DNA from: Chromobacterium haemolyticum
Lineage (GTDB): Bacteria > Pseudomonadota > Gammaproteobacteria > Burkholderiales > Chromobacteriaceae
Assembly (NCBI RefSeq): GCF_002081825.1
Contig: NZ_MUKU01000008.1
Location: 62,001-126,000 of the forward strand
Direction of reading: 5' to 3'
DNA: 64,000 nucleotides
The notes below the pieces were generated by a model. That model was not told where the DNA came from, made no database searches, and saw only the letters and a list, made by a program, of their open reading frames with translations. Shown here piece by piece: positions 50,911 to 57,979 of the stretch. The position numbers were made by a program, and so were the translations under genes. How positions within the stretch are numbered: position 1 is the first letter of the stretch; every line of letters begins with the position of its first letter.

Positions 50911-50962
50911 CATTAGCAAAACATTACACAGCGTTAGCAACCCATTAACGAGGGATTAGCAA
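50911..50962 (+). repeat. Array 1 of phased 9-bp repeats (CRTTAGCAA)
   Basis: Five units whose RTTA cores begin at 50912, 50923, 50933, 50944 and 50955, that is 11, 10, 11 and 11 bases apart. They reach the ATG of the next gene. The same unit occurs in array 2 upstream of the TraK/StbA-like gene. Confidence 0.8.
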
Positions 50963-51283
50963 ATGGACCGTTTCTGCAAGATCAATGACCCCCGCGATAT
51001 CCGCCGCGCCGCCGGCCTGACCCAACATGCGTTCTGGTCCCGCATCGGCGCCACCCAGTCCGCCGGCAGCCGCTACGAAACCGGCCGCAACATGCCCAAG
51101 CCCACCCGCGAACTGTTGCGACTGGTCTACATCGAGCAAATCGACCTGACCACGCTACGCGGCGAGGACGTCCAGATTGTGGACTACCTCAAGACCACCC
51201 ACCCGGACCTGTACAAGAGCCTGGCCAAGGCGGTGAAGACCAAAGCCGCCGCCCAGGCCAACAGCGAGGAGAAGGCGGCATGA
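50963..51283 (+). CDS. XRE-family transcriptional regulator
   Basis: A 106-residue DNA-binding protein. The HTH (RDIRRAAGLTQHAFWSRIGA, TQSAGSRYETG) is near residues 11-40, and a helical tail rich in Lys/Ala follows. First gene of the rightward operon, downstream of the leader and repeat array 1. It overlaps the next gene by four bases. It could bind the arrays, but the TraK/StbA-like protein is the more likely ligand. Confidence 0.75.
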   Translation: MDRFCKINDPRDIRRAAGLTQHAFWSRIGATQSAGSRYETGRNMPKPTRELLRLVYIEQIDLTTLRGEDVQIVDYLKTTHPDLYKSLAKAVKTKAAAQANSEEKAA

Positions 51284-51642
51284 GCTCCATAGACAACCAC
51301 CTCACAAAAATCCATCAGATACGCCGGTTTTGCGCCACGGCACAAGACAAAGGCCATCCGGCATTAGCCAGACTGATGACCCATGCGCAACGCGACTCAG
51401 GGCAAAGCCAGGTAGTCGCTAGCTTTCTGCTGAGCCTCTACAACGGGAGCCGCTTCAAGTTCGATCTGACCAACTTTCGGCGGCTTGACCTTGAAGTTTT
51501 CACCGACTGCCTCAGCGTTCTGGCGATGGACTGGAGCCCCGCCCAGGAAGTCCACACCTATTTCAAGAACGGCGGCGAAGTTTTCGAAAAGCTGGCCGAA
51601 GACTGGCGCATTAAGGACTACAGCAAGGAAACCACGCGATGA
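51280..51642 (+). CDS. DUF7673-like phage/plasmid protein
   Basis: A 120-residue protein with the pattern QVVASFLLSLYNGSRFKFDL and FTDCLSVLAMDWSPAQEVHT, shared with uncharacterised proteins of plasmids and phages of proteobacteria. No catalytic motif. ATGA overlaps on both sides tie it into the operon. Confidence 0.6.
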   Translation: MSSIDNHLTKIHQIRRFCATAQDKGHPALARLMTHAQRDSGQSQVVASFLLSLYNGSRFKFDLTNFRRLDLEVFTDCLSVLAMDWSPAQEVHTYFKNGGEVFEKLAEDWRIKDYSKETTR

Positions 51643-52241
51643 AACCCGAACTACTCAAAATCCTGCAACACACAGTCGGCGTCAATGAGTACGGCCTTGG
51701 CGAGCAATACCGCAACCACTATGTCGCCGGCGGCGATGACGTCTTGCGCTGCCGTGAATTGGTCAGCGCCGGCCTGATGCGAGAATCCACCGCATCTGAA
51801 TTAACCGGCGGCTCCCCGTGGTTCGCCGTAACCGCGGCCGGCCTGGCCGCCATCGCCCAGCACAGCCCGAAGCAACCCCGCCCGGACAACGCTCTTTGGA
51901 GCGCTGACGGCGAAGCGTTCGATTACAAGGACTTCTCGGAACTAGCCATCAACGAAGAGCTTCGCCCCGGCGACATCGTTTACCACGGCTCCCGCCAGGA
52001 CCTAGACCCCGCCAAATGGATCAATATTGACTCCGTGCTGGAAAGCCTAAGAGATGGCGCATATGAAGCCGTAGGGGAAGCCGATGATGACTACCCCAAC
52101 CCGAGCAAAGAGGCCCAAGAAGAACTCCACACCCTCTTAGGCGAGTGGGCGCGCAAGCACTGCCAATGCACCCTCTACAAAGTCGAACAGATCAACGAAT
52201 ACATCGTCACCGCCGAAGACCTCGAAGAGAGCCAACAATGA
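51639..52241 (+). CDS. Hypothetical phage protein, 200 aa
   Basis: Starts MKPELLKILQHTVGVNEYGL, with a winged-helix-like first part (LRCRELVSAGLMRESTASEL and FAVTAAGLAAIAQ) and an acidic second part (GEADDDYPNPSKEAQEELHT). Such two-part proteins are common early phage genes of unknown function. It overlaps both neighbours. Confidence 0.6.
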   Translation: MKPELLKILQHTVGVNEYGLGEQYRNHYVAGGDDVLRCRELVSAGLMRESTASELTGGSPWFAVTAAGLAAIAQHSPKQPRPDNALWSADGEAFDYKDFSELAINEELRPGDIVYHGSRQDLDPAKWINIDSVLESLRDGAYEAVGEADDDYPNPSKEAQEELHTLLGEWARKHCQCTLYKVEQINEYIVTAEDLEESQQ

Positions 52242-52465
52242 CCATCTCTATCCGCGTAGCCGCCGCCCAAGTGGCCGAAGTCCGCACCGCCACTCTTTAC
52301 CACTTCGCCAAAGCGGAGCAAGACCCGCAGCACGCGGCAAAGGTCCGCGAAACGCGGCGGCGGCTGGAAGACCGGGCGATAGAGCGGCGCCGGCTGGCCG
52401 ACACTGGCGACGGCTGGGACACGCCGCCCAGCTGCCCGGCCCGCCGCATCGTCCGCCCCCGCTGA
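52238..52465 (+). CDS. Small phage protein, 75 aa
   Basis: A basic helical protein (LYHFAKAEQDPQHAAKVRET, RRRLEDRAIERRRLADTG) ending in an Arg-rich tail. Coupled to the previous gene by ATGA. Repeat array 2 begins eight bases after its stop. Function unknown. Confidence 0.55.
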   Translation: MTISIRVAAAQVAEVRTATLYHFAKAEQDPQHAAKVRETRRRLEDRAIERRRLADTGDGWDTPPSCPARRIVRPR

Positions 52466-52472
52466 GTCCGCT

Positions 52473-52538
52473 CGTTATCAAACCATTAGCGACACGTTAA
52501 CAGCCCGTTAGCAAGTCGTTATCAAAACATTACACCCC
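52473..52538 (+). repeat. Array 2 of phased 9-bp repeats (CRTTAGCAA), stbDR-like
   Basis: Six units whose RTTA cores start at 52474, 52485, 52496, 52507, 52518 and 52529, exactly 11 bases apart, ending at the ATG of the TraK/StbA-like gene. In plasmid R388 two sets of five 9-bp repeats with 2-bp spacers upstream of stbA bind StbA and act in partition. The period and position agree; the sequence differs. Confidence 0.85.
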
Positions 52539-52874
52539 ATGGAACAGACGCCCAGCTTGGCTCAAGCGCTGGCGGAACTGGGCGCTGAAAGAAAATCGGC
52601 ACGCTTCCGCGCCGCACTGCCCGAGATTGAAGCCGCCATCCAGCGCGGAGCCACTCACGCCAGCATCCTGAACACCCTTGCCGCCGCCGGCCTGCAAATG
52701 AATCTGAACGAATTCCGCGTAGCGCTGCACCGCTCGCGGAAGGCCATCAAGAAAGGAAAGCCGCATGCCCCAACCCTCGCGCCGCCCTTGCCGCCCTCGA
52801 CAAGCCCAGCAAACGGACCCAAGCGCTTCAACTTCAACGACCACACCCACACCCAAAAACGAGAGAAATGGTAA
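52539..52874 (+). CDS. TraK/StbA-like plasmid DNA-binding protein
   Basis: A 111-residue protein. Its N-terminal helical region (LPEIEAAIQRGATHASILNT, NEFRVALHRSRKAIKK) and its ending (a Pro-rich linker and then FNFNDHTHTQKREKW) follow the layout of RP4 TraK, which ends in a similar FTFNP motif, and of R388 StbA. TraK binds the transfer origin; StbA binds direct repeats in its own promoter and is needed for stable inheritance. The next gene is the TraL/StbB-type ATPase, which supports the assignment. This is a highly unusual passenger in a lambdoid prophage. Confidence 0.8.
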   Translation: MEQTPSLAQALAELGAERKSARFRAALPEIEAAIQRGATHASILNTLAAAGLQMNLNEFRVALHRSRKAIKKGKPHAPTLAPPLPPSTSPANGPKRFNFNDHTHTQKREKW

Positions 52875-52878
52875 GCAC

Positions 52879-53613
52879 ATGTACAACAGCAATCACGTTC
52901 TGCAAGGCAAGGGCGGCATCGGAAAGTCCCTTGTTTCATCGCTGATCATGCAAGTGGAGGCAGCGCTCAACAACAACCCGCTAGGCATCGATAGCGACCC
53001 GGTAAACAAAACGCTGTCCCGCCACAAGGCCATGAACGTCCGCCCGCTCGACATCATGGAGAACAACAAAATCAACTCCAGGGCGTTTGATGCGATGGTG
53101 GAATGGATCTACCAGCACCAGGGTGCGACCGTGGTGGATAACGGGGCCACCAGCTTTATCCCGGCTACGGCCTACATTGCCGAAACGGGAGCCCTCGAAG
53201 TGCTGTCCAGCATGCAGCGCCGCGTGCTGCTCCACTCGATCCTGATCGCCGGACAAGAGCAGGACGACACAGTAGACGGCCTCAACGCCCTGATCGCCAG
53301 CACTACGGCGCCTATCGTGGTTTGGCTCAACGAACGCAACGGCCCGCTGGTAGACAGCCTTGGAACCCCGTTTCACGAGTCCGTCATCTACCACAACCAC
53401 CGCGACCGTATCGCCGGGGTTGTCACCATTCATCAGCGAGACGCCCAGTGTTTTGGCGAAGACATCCGCCAGATGACCACGCAGAACCTGACGTTTGCCG
53501 AAGTCCTGGCCAGCGACTGGCCCTTCATGCCCAAGCACCGCCTGCGCCAAGTATGGGACGACCTGTTCAACCAGCTGGCGCCCATCCTGCGGGGTGAGAA
53601 GGGAAACGCATGA
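52879..53613 (+). CDS. TraL/StbB-like P-loop ATPase
   Basis: A 244-residue MinD/ParA-superfamily protein. The deviant Walker A is QGKGGIGKS (residues 9-17). It is followed by GIDSDPVNKTLSRHKAMNV, INSRAFDAMVEW and VVDNGATSFIPATAYI, which match IncP TraL almost block for block. In R388 the related StbB controls conjugation and intracellular plasmid position. No ParB-like or relaxase gene is nearby. The ATG was chosen because the P-loop begins nine residues in, as in TraL. ATGA overlap with the next gene. Confidence 0.88.
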   Translation: MYNSNHVLQGKGGIGKSLVSSLIMQVEAALNNNPLGIDSDPVNKTLSRHKAMNVRPLDIMENNKINSRAFDAMVEWIYQHQGATVVDNGATSFIPATAYIAETGALEVLSSMQRRVLLHSILIAGQEQDDTVDGLNALIASTTAPIVVWLNERNGPLVDSLGTPFHESVIYHNHRDRIAGVVTIHQRDAQCFGEDIRQMTTQNLTFAEVLASDWPFMPKHRLRQVWDDLFNQLAPILRGEKGNA

Positions 53614-53960
53614 GCCCCCAAGAACTGACCAAGGCCATCCGCAAAATGGCAAAGCTAAAAGAGGGGGCCGATGAAGCGCGCAAGAAATACTACGCCGCCC
53701 AAACCGAAGCCAGGGAACACATCAAAGAAACCTTAGACGCGCTTTACAACGCAACAGAGAAGCACGGCATCCGCACTGGGGATTACCTCGACATCGGCGG
53801 CGGGAAAATGCTGAAGATCAACGGGGAAGGCGAATGGAACGAACACGACTATCTGACCGCCATCGAAATCATTCCTAAACCCACCAGCCTGGCCACCCTT
53901 GCCGGCATGGCCGAAGCGGTTGAGAAAGACCTGAAAGACCAATGCCAGCCGTTACCTTAA
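53610..53960 (+). CDS. Third gene of the TraKLM/StbABC-like module
   Basis: A 116-residue, highly charged helical protein (KAIRKMAKLKEGADEARKKY, EAREHIKETLDALYNATEKH) with a small beta domain after it. It occupies the place of TraM in RP4 or StbC in R388, which are also small and coiled, but similarity is only structural. Translationally coupled to the TraL/StbB-like gene. Confidence 0.55.
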   Translation: MSPQELTKAIRKMAKLKEGADEARKKYYAAQTEAREHIKETLDALYNATEKHGIRTGDYLDIGGGKMLKINGEGEWNEHDYLTAIEIIPKPTSLATLAGMAEAVEKDLKDQCQPLP

Positions 53961-54073
53961 TCCTCGCCAGCGCCGTCACTGCGGCGGCGCTGATCTTCGC
54001 ACCGAAACAACCGCCCCAACGCCGGCACCGCTGCCGGCACATCAGGAGCCAAGCTCATGGAACTGAAATTTGA
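53942..54073 (+). CDS. Very small membrane peptide, 43 aa
   Basis: MPAVTLILASAVTAAALIFA is one hydrophobic helix, followed by an Arg/His/Pro-rich tail. It overlaps both neighbouring genes by 17-19 bases. Could be a real phage membrane peptide; no homologue known to me. Confidence 0.35.
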   Translation: MPAVTLILASAVTAAALIFAPKQPPQRRHRCRHIRSQAHGTEI

Positions 54074-54434
54074 CGTTCAACAGCAGTTAGATCAAACCGC
54101 CCTACAAATGGCCGTGCAGGTTCAAAACCTGAAAGCCGCTAGCTTCCAGCTGGAAGAACTGATTCGCGATATTCAAAACGTGCCCGGCGCCACTATCGAC
54201 ACTGTGACCACGCAACTACACGGCGCGCGGCAAACCACCCTCAGCGGCACCACGGACCACATTTCCGCAACGACATGCGCGATTGTCGGCGGCATCAATC
54301 AGTCCACGCTGACCACGCTGGCCAGCCGGCGCCGGCTGCGCACTCACCGCGACCCGATCAATCAGTCAATCCAGATCACGCCCGAAAACAGCGACTACTA
54401 CGTTTTCCTGCGCCTCGACGGCGTGAGCCCGTGA
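54057..54434 (+). CDS. Hypothetical phage protein, 125 aa
   Basis: Starts MELKFDVQQQLDQTALQMAV. A helical first half and a Thr/Ser-rich second half, ending YYVFLRLDGVSP. No recognisable domain. GTGA overlap with the next gene. Confidence 0.55.
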   Translation: MELKFDVQQQLDQTALQMAVQVQNLKAASFQLEELIRDIQNVPGATIDTVTTQLHGARQTTLSGTTDHISATTCAIVGGINQSTLTTLASRRRLRTHRDPINQSIQITPENSDYYVFLRLDGVSP

Positions 54435-54706
54435 ACCCCGGCACCGCCGCCGATCTAGACGCCGCAAGAGACGACGCCCGCCGCCTACCGTTTGACACCC
54501 TGTTTGCCATCAGCCCGGCCGGAGACTGGAAGCACCTGGCCGGGCGAACCGTCCACCGCCGCACAAACGGCGGCTACGCAAAGCCCGGCGGCGTCTCGTT
54601 CATCCTCCACAGCACCACCCATCAAACCATCATCGCCACGGCCAGCGACTTGGCACCGCTCGGTGCCGCCGGCCAGGGCGATCTATTTCCGGAGCAACCC
54701 TCATGA
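54431..54706 (+). CDS. Hypothetical phage protein, 91 aa
   Basis: A GTG start overlapping the upstream stop (GTGA) gives VNPGTAADLDAARDDARRLP and a compact alpha/beta protein ending LGAAGQGDLFPEQPS. Coupled to neighbours on both sides. Function unknown. Confidence 0.5.
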   Translation: MNPGTAADLDAARDDARRLPFDTLFAISPAGDWKHLAGRTVHRRTNGGYAKPGGVSFILHSTTHQTIIATASDLAPLGAAGQGDLFPEQPS

Positions 54707-55221
54707 ATCAGCAGATAAGCGGCCTGTATCACAAATTCAACGTCTCCCGCATCGACGGCCGCGACCAACCCGGCGGCGACCGCCACGGCGCGGAATACCT
54801 CGCCCTCGATCTGACTTATGACCCGTTCGCCGTACCGGCGGCGCTGGCCTACGCCACAGCCGTCCAGGCCGAGTTCCCCCACCTGGCCAAGGACATCGAG
54901 AAGAAGGTTTTCGCGCCGGCAGACGTACAGCGTGATGAATGCGGCCAATGGGTACACCCCTGCATCCGCTGGGCCCTCGAGGGATTTAAAACCAGGGAAT
55001 GGCTTGCAGATCATGGCATAGAGATTACTTGCGACTGGATGGAGAACGACGACAACGCAGACGAACTGTTCGCCATTCACGAGAAGACCGGCAGCTTCAT
55101 CAGCTGGCACCCGAAGCCCCCCAAGGGCGAAGGCTGGCACATACTGGCATTACATGACACCGATGACGGCCCGGTTACGTGGTGGTATCGCAAGCAGCAT
55201 TCAGGGACGACTTCAGCATGA
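54703..55221 (+). CDS. Hypothetical phage protein, 172 aa
   Basis: Contains FNVSRIDGRDQPGGDRHGAE and a C-terminal acidic part (WHILALHDTDDGPVTWWYR); the N-terminal half resembles short proteins with nucleotide- or metal-binding look in other phages (YLALDLTYDP), but no catalytic set is complete. Coupled to the methyltransferase gene (ATGA), so a role with it is possible. Confidence 0.55.
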   Translation: MNQQISGLYHKFNVSRIDGRDQPGGDRHGAEYLALDLTYDPFAVPAALAYATAVQAEFPHLAKDIEKKVFAPADVQRDECGQWVHPCIRWALEGFKTREWLADHGIEITCDWMENDDNADELFAIHEKTGSFISWHPKPPKGEGWHILALHDTDDGPVTWWYRKQHSGTTSA

Positions 55222-56138
55222 AAGTAGCCGACACATTCGCCGGCATGGGCGGGTCTAGCGAGGGAGCATCCATGGCCGGCGCAAAAATCGTCTGGACCGG
55301 CAACCACTGGCGCGCAGCCGTAAACCTGCACGCCCTCAATCACCCCGGAGCCATTCACGTCTGCCAGGACCTGCACCAAGTAGACCCATCTACGATCCCG
55401 CCGCATGACGGACTACTTGCAAGCCCATGCTGCCAAGGCCACAGCCCTGCGCGAGGCAAGGCAAACGGCAACCCTCAACACGACAGCAGCAGAGCAACCG
55501 CATGGTCCGTAGTCGCCCTGGCCGAATTCCACCTCCAAGACTTTATCGTGGTGGAAAACGTCCCAGCATTCACGCGATGGAAGCTTTACCCCGCTTGGCG
55601 TCAAGCCATGCACGCGCTGGGCTACGCCATTCAGCCCTACATCCTCGACGCGGCAGACCACGGCGTACCACAAAACCGCGAGCGCCTTTATCTCGTCATG
55701 ACCCGTAGCAAACACCCTATCGAGCTTCAGCTACCCCAGCACGAACACACGGGCGCCGATAGCTTCATAGATTTCTCTGCCGGCAAGTGGAGCCAGATAG
55801 AAAAACCAGGCCGAAGCACCGCAACTCTTAAACGGATTTCATCCGGCCGGGCCCGATTTGGCGACCGATTCCTTGCGCCGTATTACGGAACAGGCTCAGG
55901 TGAAACAGGCCGCAGCTTATCCCGGCCAATAGGAACAATTACGACAAGGGATAGATGGGCGGTTATAGATGGCGACCGAATGCGCATGCTTACCGCGCAG
56001 GAATGCCGCGCCGCCATGGGCTTCCCTGCTGAGTACATTATTCCCCAACAGCACCGCCTTGCGGTTCACATGCTAGGGAACGCCGTTTGCCCTCCAGTCA
56101 TGCGCGACATCCTTCTAGCGATTAAAGCAGCCGCATAA
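55218..56138 (+). CDS. DNA (cytosine-5)-methyltransferase, orphan
   Basis: A 306-residue C5 methyltransferase. Motif I is DTFAGMGGSSEG, motif IV is ASPCCQGHSPA with the catalytic Cys at residue 71, motif VI is the ENV of VVENVPAF (113-115), motif VIII is QNRERLYLV, and the recognition region lies between about 175 and 260. The usual SPPCQ is changed to SPCCQ, which keeps PC. No restriction endonuclease is adjacent. Phage orphan enzymes of this type protect phage DNA or affect host gene expression. Confidence 0.88.
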   Translation: MKVADTFAGMGGSSEGASMAGAKIVWTGNHWRAAVNLHALNHPGAIHVCQDLHQVDPSTIPPHDGLLASPCCQGHSPARGKANGNPQHDSSRATAWSVVALAEFHLQDFIVVENVPAFTRWKLYPAWRQAMHALGYAIQPYILDAADHGVPQNRERLYLVMTRSKHPIELQLPQHEHTGADSFIDFSAGKWSQIEKPGRSTATLKRISSGRARFGDRFLAPYYGTGSGETGRSLSRPIGTITTRDRWAVIDGDRMRMLTAQECRAAMGFPAEYIIPQQHRLAVHMLGNAVCPPVMRDILLAIKAAA

Positions 56139-56250
56139 CCGAGAGCCTCCACACCCGTAGCATCCCATGTTGAAACCGCAATAACCCACCCTTCGTCACT
56201 CGCCCCACCGCCACCAGCGGCCGGGGCACTCCACCCCAGGACAACAAGAA

Positions 56251-56706
56251 ATGACCCCCAGGCTCATGAAACAAGCCACGGCCGCGGCTTACTGCGGCAT
56301 GAGCGACAAGAAGTTCCGCGAGCTCGTTCTCCCCCATCTGAACGGGCTCCAACTGTTCGAAGAGAAAGGCGGCGGCGTGCGTCAGATTCTGCACTACGAC
56401 CGCGCCGACATCGACGCATGGATAGATCGCCGCAAACAAGAACTGATAGCCCAGCACTTGCAGAGCAAAGAGGCGGCAAACGAGCCCGCCCCCTCAGTCC
56501 ACTTGCAAAACACCCCTACCCACAACAACAATGACGGCAGCGGCAAGCGGCCAGAAAGGAAAACGACATGGCACGCAAGCAAATCACCGGACTCACGCAG
56601 CGCACGCCGGGCGGGATCTGGTTCATTGACAAACAAGTCCAGGGAGTCGGCAGAATTCGCGAAAGCACTGGAACTCACGACCGCGCGGAGGCGGAAAAAT
56701 ACCTGA
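56251..56706 (+). CDS. Excisionase-like MerR-type HTH protein
   Basis: A 151-residue protein that opens with a MerR/excisionase HTH (KQATAAAYCGMSDKKFRELV and YDRADIDAWIDRRKQE, residues about 6-65), the usual layout of phage Xis. The C-terminal half is low-complexity, and its last 139 bases overlap the integrase gene in another frame. It probably directs the integrase to excise. Confidence 0.7.
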   Translation: MTPRLMKQATAAAYCGMSDKKFRELVLPHLNGLQLFEEKGGGVRQILHYDRADIDAWIDRRKQELIAQHLQSKEAANEPAPSVHLQNTPTHNNNDGSGKRPERKTTWHASKSPDSRSARRAGSGSLTNKSRESAEFAKALELTTARRRKNT

Positions 56707-57767
56707 TCCACAAGCTGGAAAAAATACGGCAGCAACAAGTTTATGGCATTCGCCCGCCAAGAATATGGCGGGAAGCCGCGACAAAGTATCTGCTCGAAAA
56801 CCAGCACATGCCCAGCATTGGCGACTGCGCCGACCAGTTGAAAATCTTGGACAAATACATTGGCGACGTGGAGCTTAGCAAACTGCACGATGGATCAATA
56901 CGGGAGTTCATAGAGTTCCGCCAAACCACCCGCTTAGATAAGCGCACCGATAGAGAAGGAGTCACGCCCAGGACCATTAATATCGCGCTGGAACTTGTGA
57001 TCCGAATTCTAGCGCTGGCCGCTTCTAAATGGCGGGATGAATTTGGAATGACATGGCTTGAAAGACCGCCCTCGATTTCCAAATTGAACGAGCGAGCCGA
57101 AACTAGGCCCGCTTATCCCATGTCTTGGGACGAACAAAAATTACTGTTCAAAGAATTACCCGAGCATCTGGCCATCATGGCGCTATTTAAGGTCAACACA
57201 GGATGCCGAGAAAAAGAAGTGTGCTATTTGAAATGGGAATGGGAGGTTCGTGTTCCCGAGCTTGAAACCAGCGTGTTTTTGATCCCGGCAAACTTTGGCG
57301 GGCGAACCGATAAATCAGGCGTCAAGAATGGCAGCGAGCGCATCGTTGTGCTGAACAGCGTAGCCCGGTCCATTATTGAAACCCTGCGCGGCCGCCACCC
57401 GGTTTATGTGTTTGCGTACCACGAGAGCGGGAACCCGAACGACGACAACATCCAGCGAATGAACGGCCACGCCTGGCGCAAAGCCCGCACCAGGGCGGCG
57501 CAAGAGTTTGCTGCAAAGTTCATGCGACGGCCAAACCCTGGCTTTGCCAAGTTCCGGGTCCACGATCTGAAGCACACTTTTGGATATCGGCTGAGGATTG
57601 CCGGCGTTCCGTTCGAAGACCGACAAGTATTGCTAGGGCACACAAGCGAGAACGTCACAACCCACTACTCTGCGGCAGAAGTCGGACGCCTGATTGAGCA
57701 AGTGGAACTGGTCAAAGACACTGGCCGACAACTGGTATCCGCCACCGTCATCCGGCGGAGCGCCTAA
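56568..57767 (+). CDS. Tyrosine-type integrase
   Basis: A 399-residue site-specific recombinase. Catalytic residues are R214 (TGCREKEVC), K in the beta-hairpin region, H332 of HDLKHTF, H358 (LLGHTS) and the nucleophile Y367 (THYSAAE). The second arginine of the R-K-H-R-H-Y set is Lys here (K335); relatives with HDLKHT exist among phage integrases. An N-terminal SAM-like core-binding domain sits near 60-160. It lies about 100 bases from the right attachment site in tRNA-Pro. Confidence 0.93.
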   Translation: MARKQITGLTQRTPGGIWFIDKQVQGVGRIRESTGTHDRAEAEKYLIHKLEKIRQQQVYGIRPPRIWREAATKYLLENQHMPSIGDCADQLKILDKYIGDVELSKLHDGSIREFIEFRQTTRLDKRTDREGVTPRTINIALELVIRILALAASKWRDEFGMTWLERPPSISKLNERAETRPAYPMSWDEQKLLFKELPEHLAIMALFKVNTGCREKEVCYLKWEWEVRVPELETSVFLIPANFGGRTDKSGVKNGSERIVVLNSVARSIIETLRGRHPVYVFAYHESGNPNDDNIQRMNGHAWRKARTRAAQEFAAKFMRRPNPGFAKFRVHDLKHTFGYRLRIAGVPFEDRQVLLGHTSENVTTHYSAAEVGRLIEQVELVKDTGRQLVSATVIRRSA

Positions 57768-57820
57768 ACGAGAAAGGAGGAAGTCCCCACAAAAGTCCCA
57801 CATCGGCCAAAAACCAAATA

Positions 57821-57845
57821 AAAAAGCCCTGCGGACACAGGGCTT
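57821..57845 (-). terminator. Phage-supplied terminator for tRNA-Pro
   Basis: On the reverse strand AAGCCCTG/CAGGGCTT (57838-57845 with 57824-57831) and a T-tract, directly after the tRNA. It replaces the displaced native terminator at 19.29 kb. Confidence 0.8.
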
Positions 57846-57868
57846 AAGTATTTGATACCATTGGATTA

Positions 57869-57918
57869 TCTTTGGTCGGGGCGAGAAGATTCGAACTTCC
57901 GACCCCCTGCACCCCATG
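57869..57918 (-). other. Right attachment site
   Basis: A 50-bp copy of the left site, identical base for base, inside the 3' half of tRNA-Pro. Outside the 50 bases a looser similarity of about 35 bp continues on the phage side. The full tRNA is rebuilt here, so integration leaves it functional. Confidence 0.92.
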
Positions 57919-57949
57919 CAGGTGCGCTACCAGGCTGCGCTACGCCCCG
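57873..57949 (-). tRNA. tRNA-Pro (anticodon GGG)
   Basis: A 77-base cloverleaf with encoded CCA. The acceptor stem CGGGGCG pairs with CGCCCCG. The anticodon arm is CCTGC-ATGGGGT-GCAGG, giving anticodon GGG. It decodes CCC and CCU proline codons. It is the integration target; its 3' half is duplicated at the other prophage end. Confidence 0.95.
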
Positions 57950-57979
57950 ACTCGAGAGAAACGTATTCTAAACTGCTTT

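Larger units (their letters stand above)
19336..57918. mobile_element. Complete lambdoid prophage integrated in tRNA-Pro(GGG)
   Basis: A 50-bp perfect direct repeat (19336-19385 and 57869-57918) bounds 38.6 kb of phage genes. The module set is complete: integrase and excisionase, two repressor-like switches, O/P-type replication, HNH-TerS-TerL-portal-protease-HK97 capsid, connectors, lambda-type tail with tape measure and J, fibre and lysis genes. Head genes point to an HK97-like siphophage with a P27-type small terminase and probable cos packaging. No gene looks truncated, so the prophage could be inducible. It carries two tail-region morons, a toxin-like GNAT gene, an orphan methyltransferase and a plasmid TraKL/StbAB-like module. 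Confidence 0.95.

Noticed and set aside
51655-51675. ATCCTGC sequence resembling the core of an IncP nic site
   Set aside because: It lies inside a coding frame, lacks the flanking inverted repeat, and no relaxase is encoded nearby; a chance match is likely.
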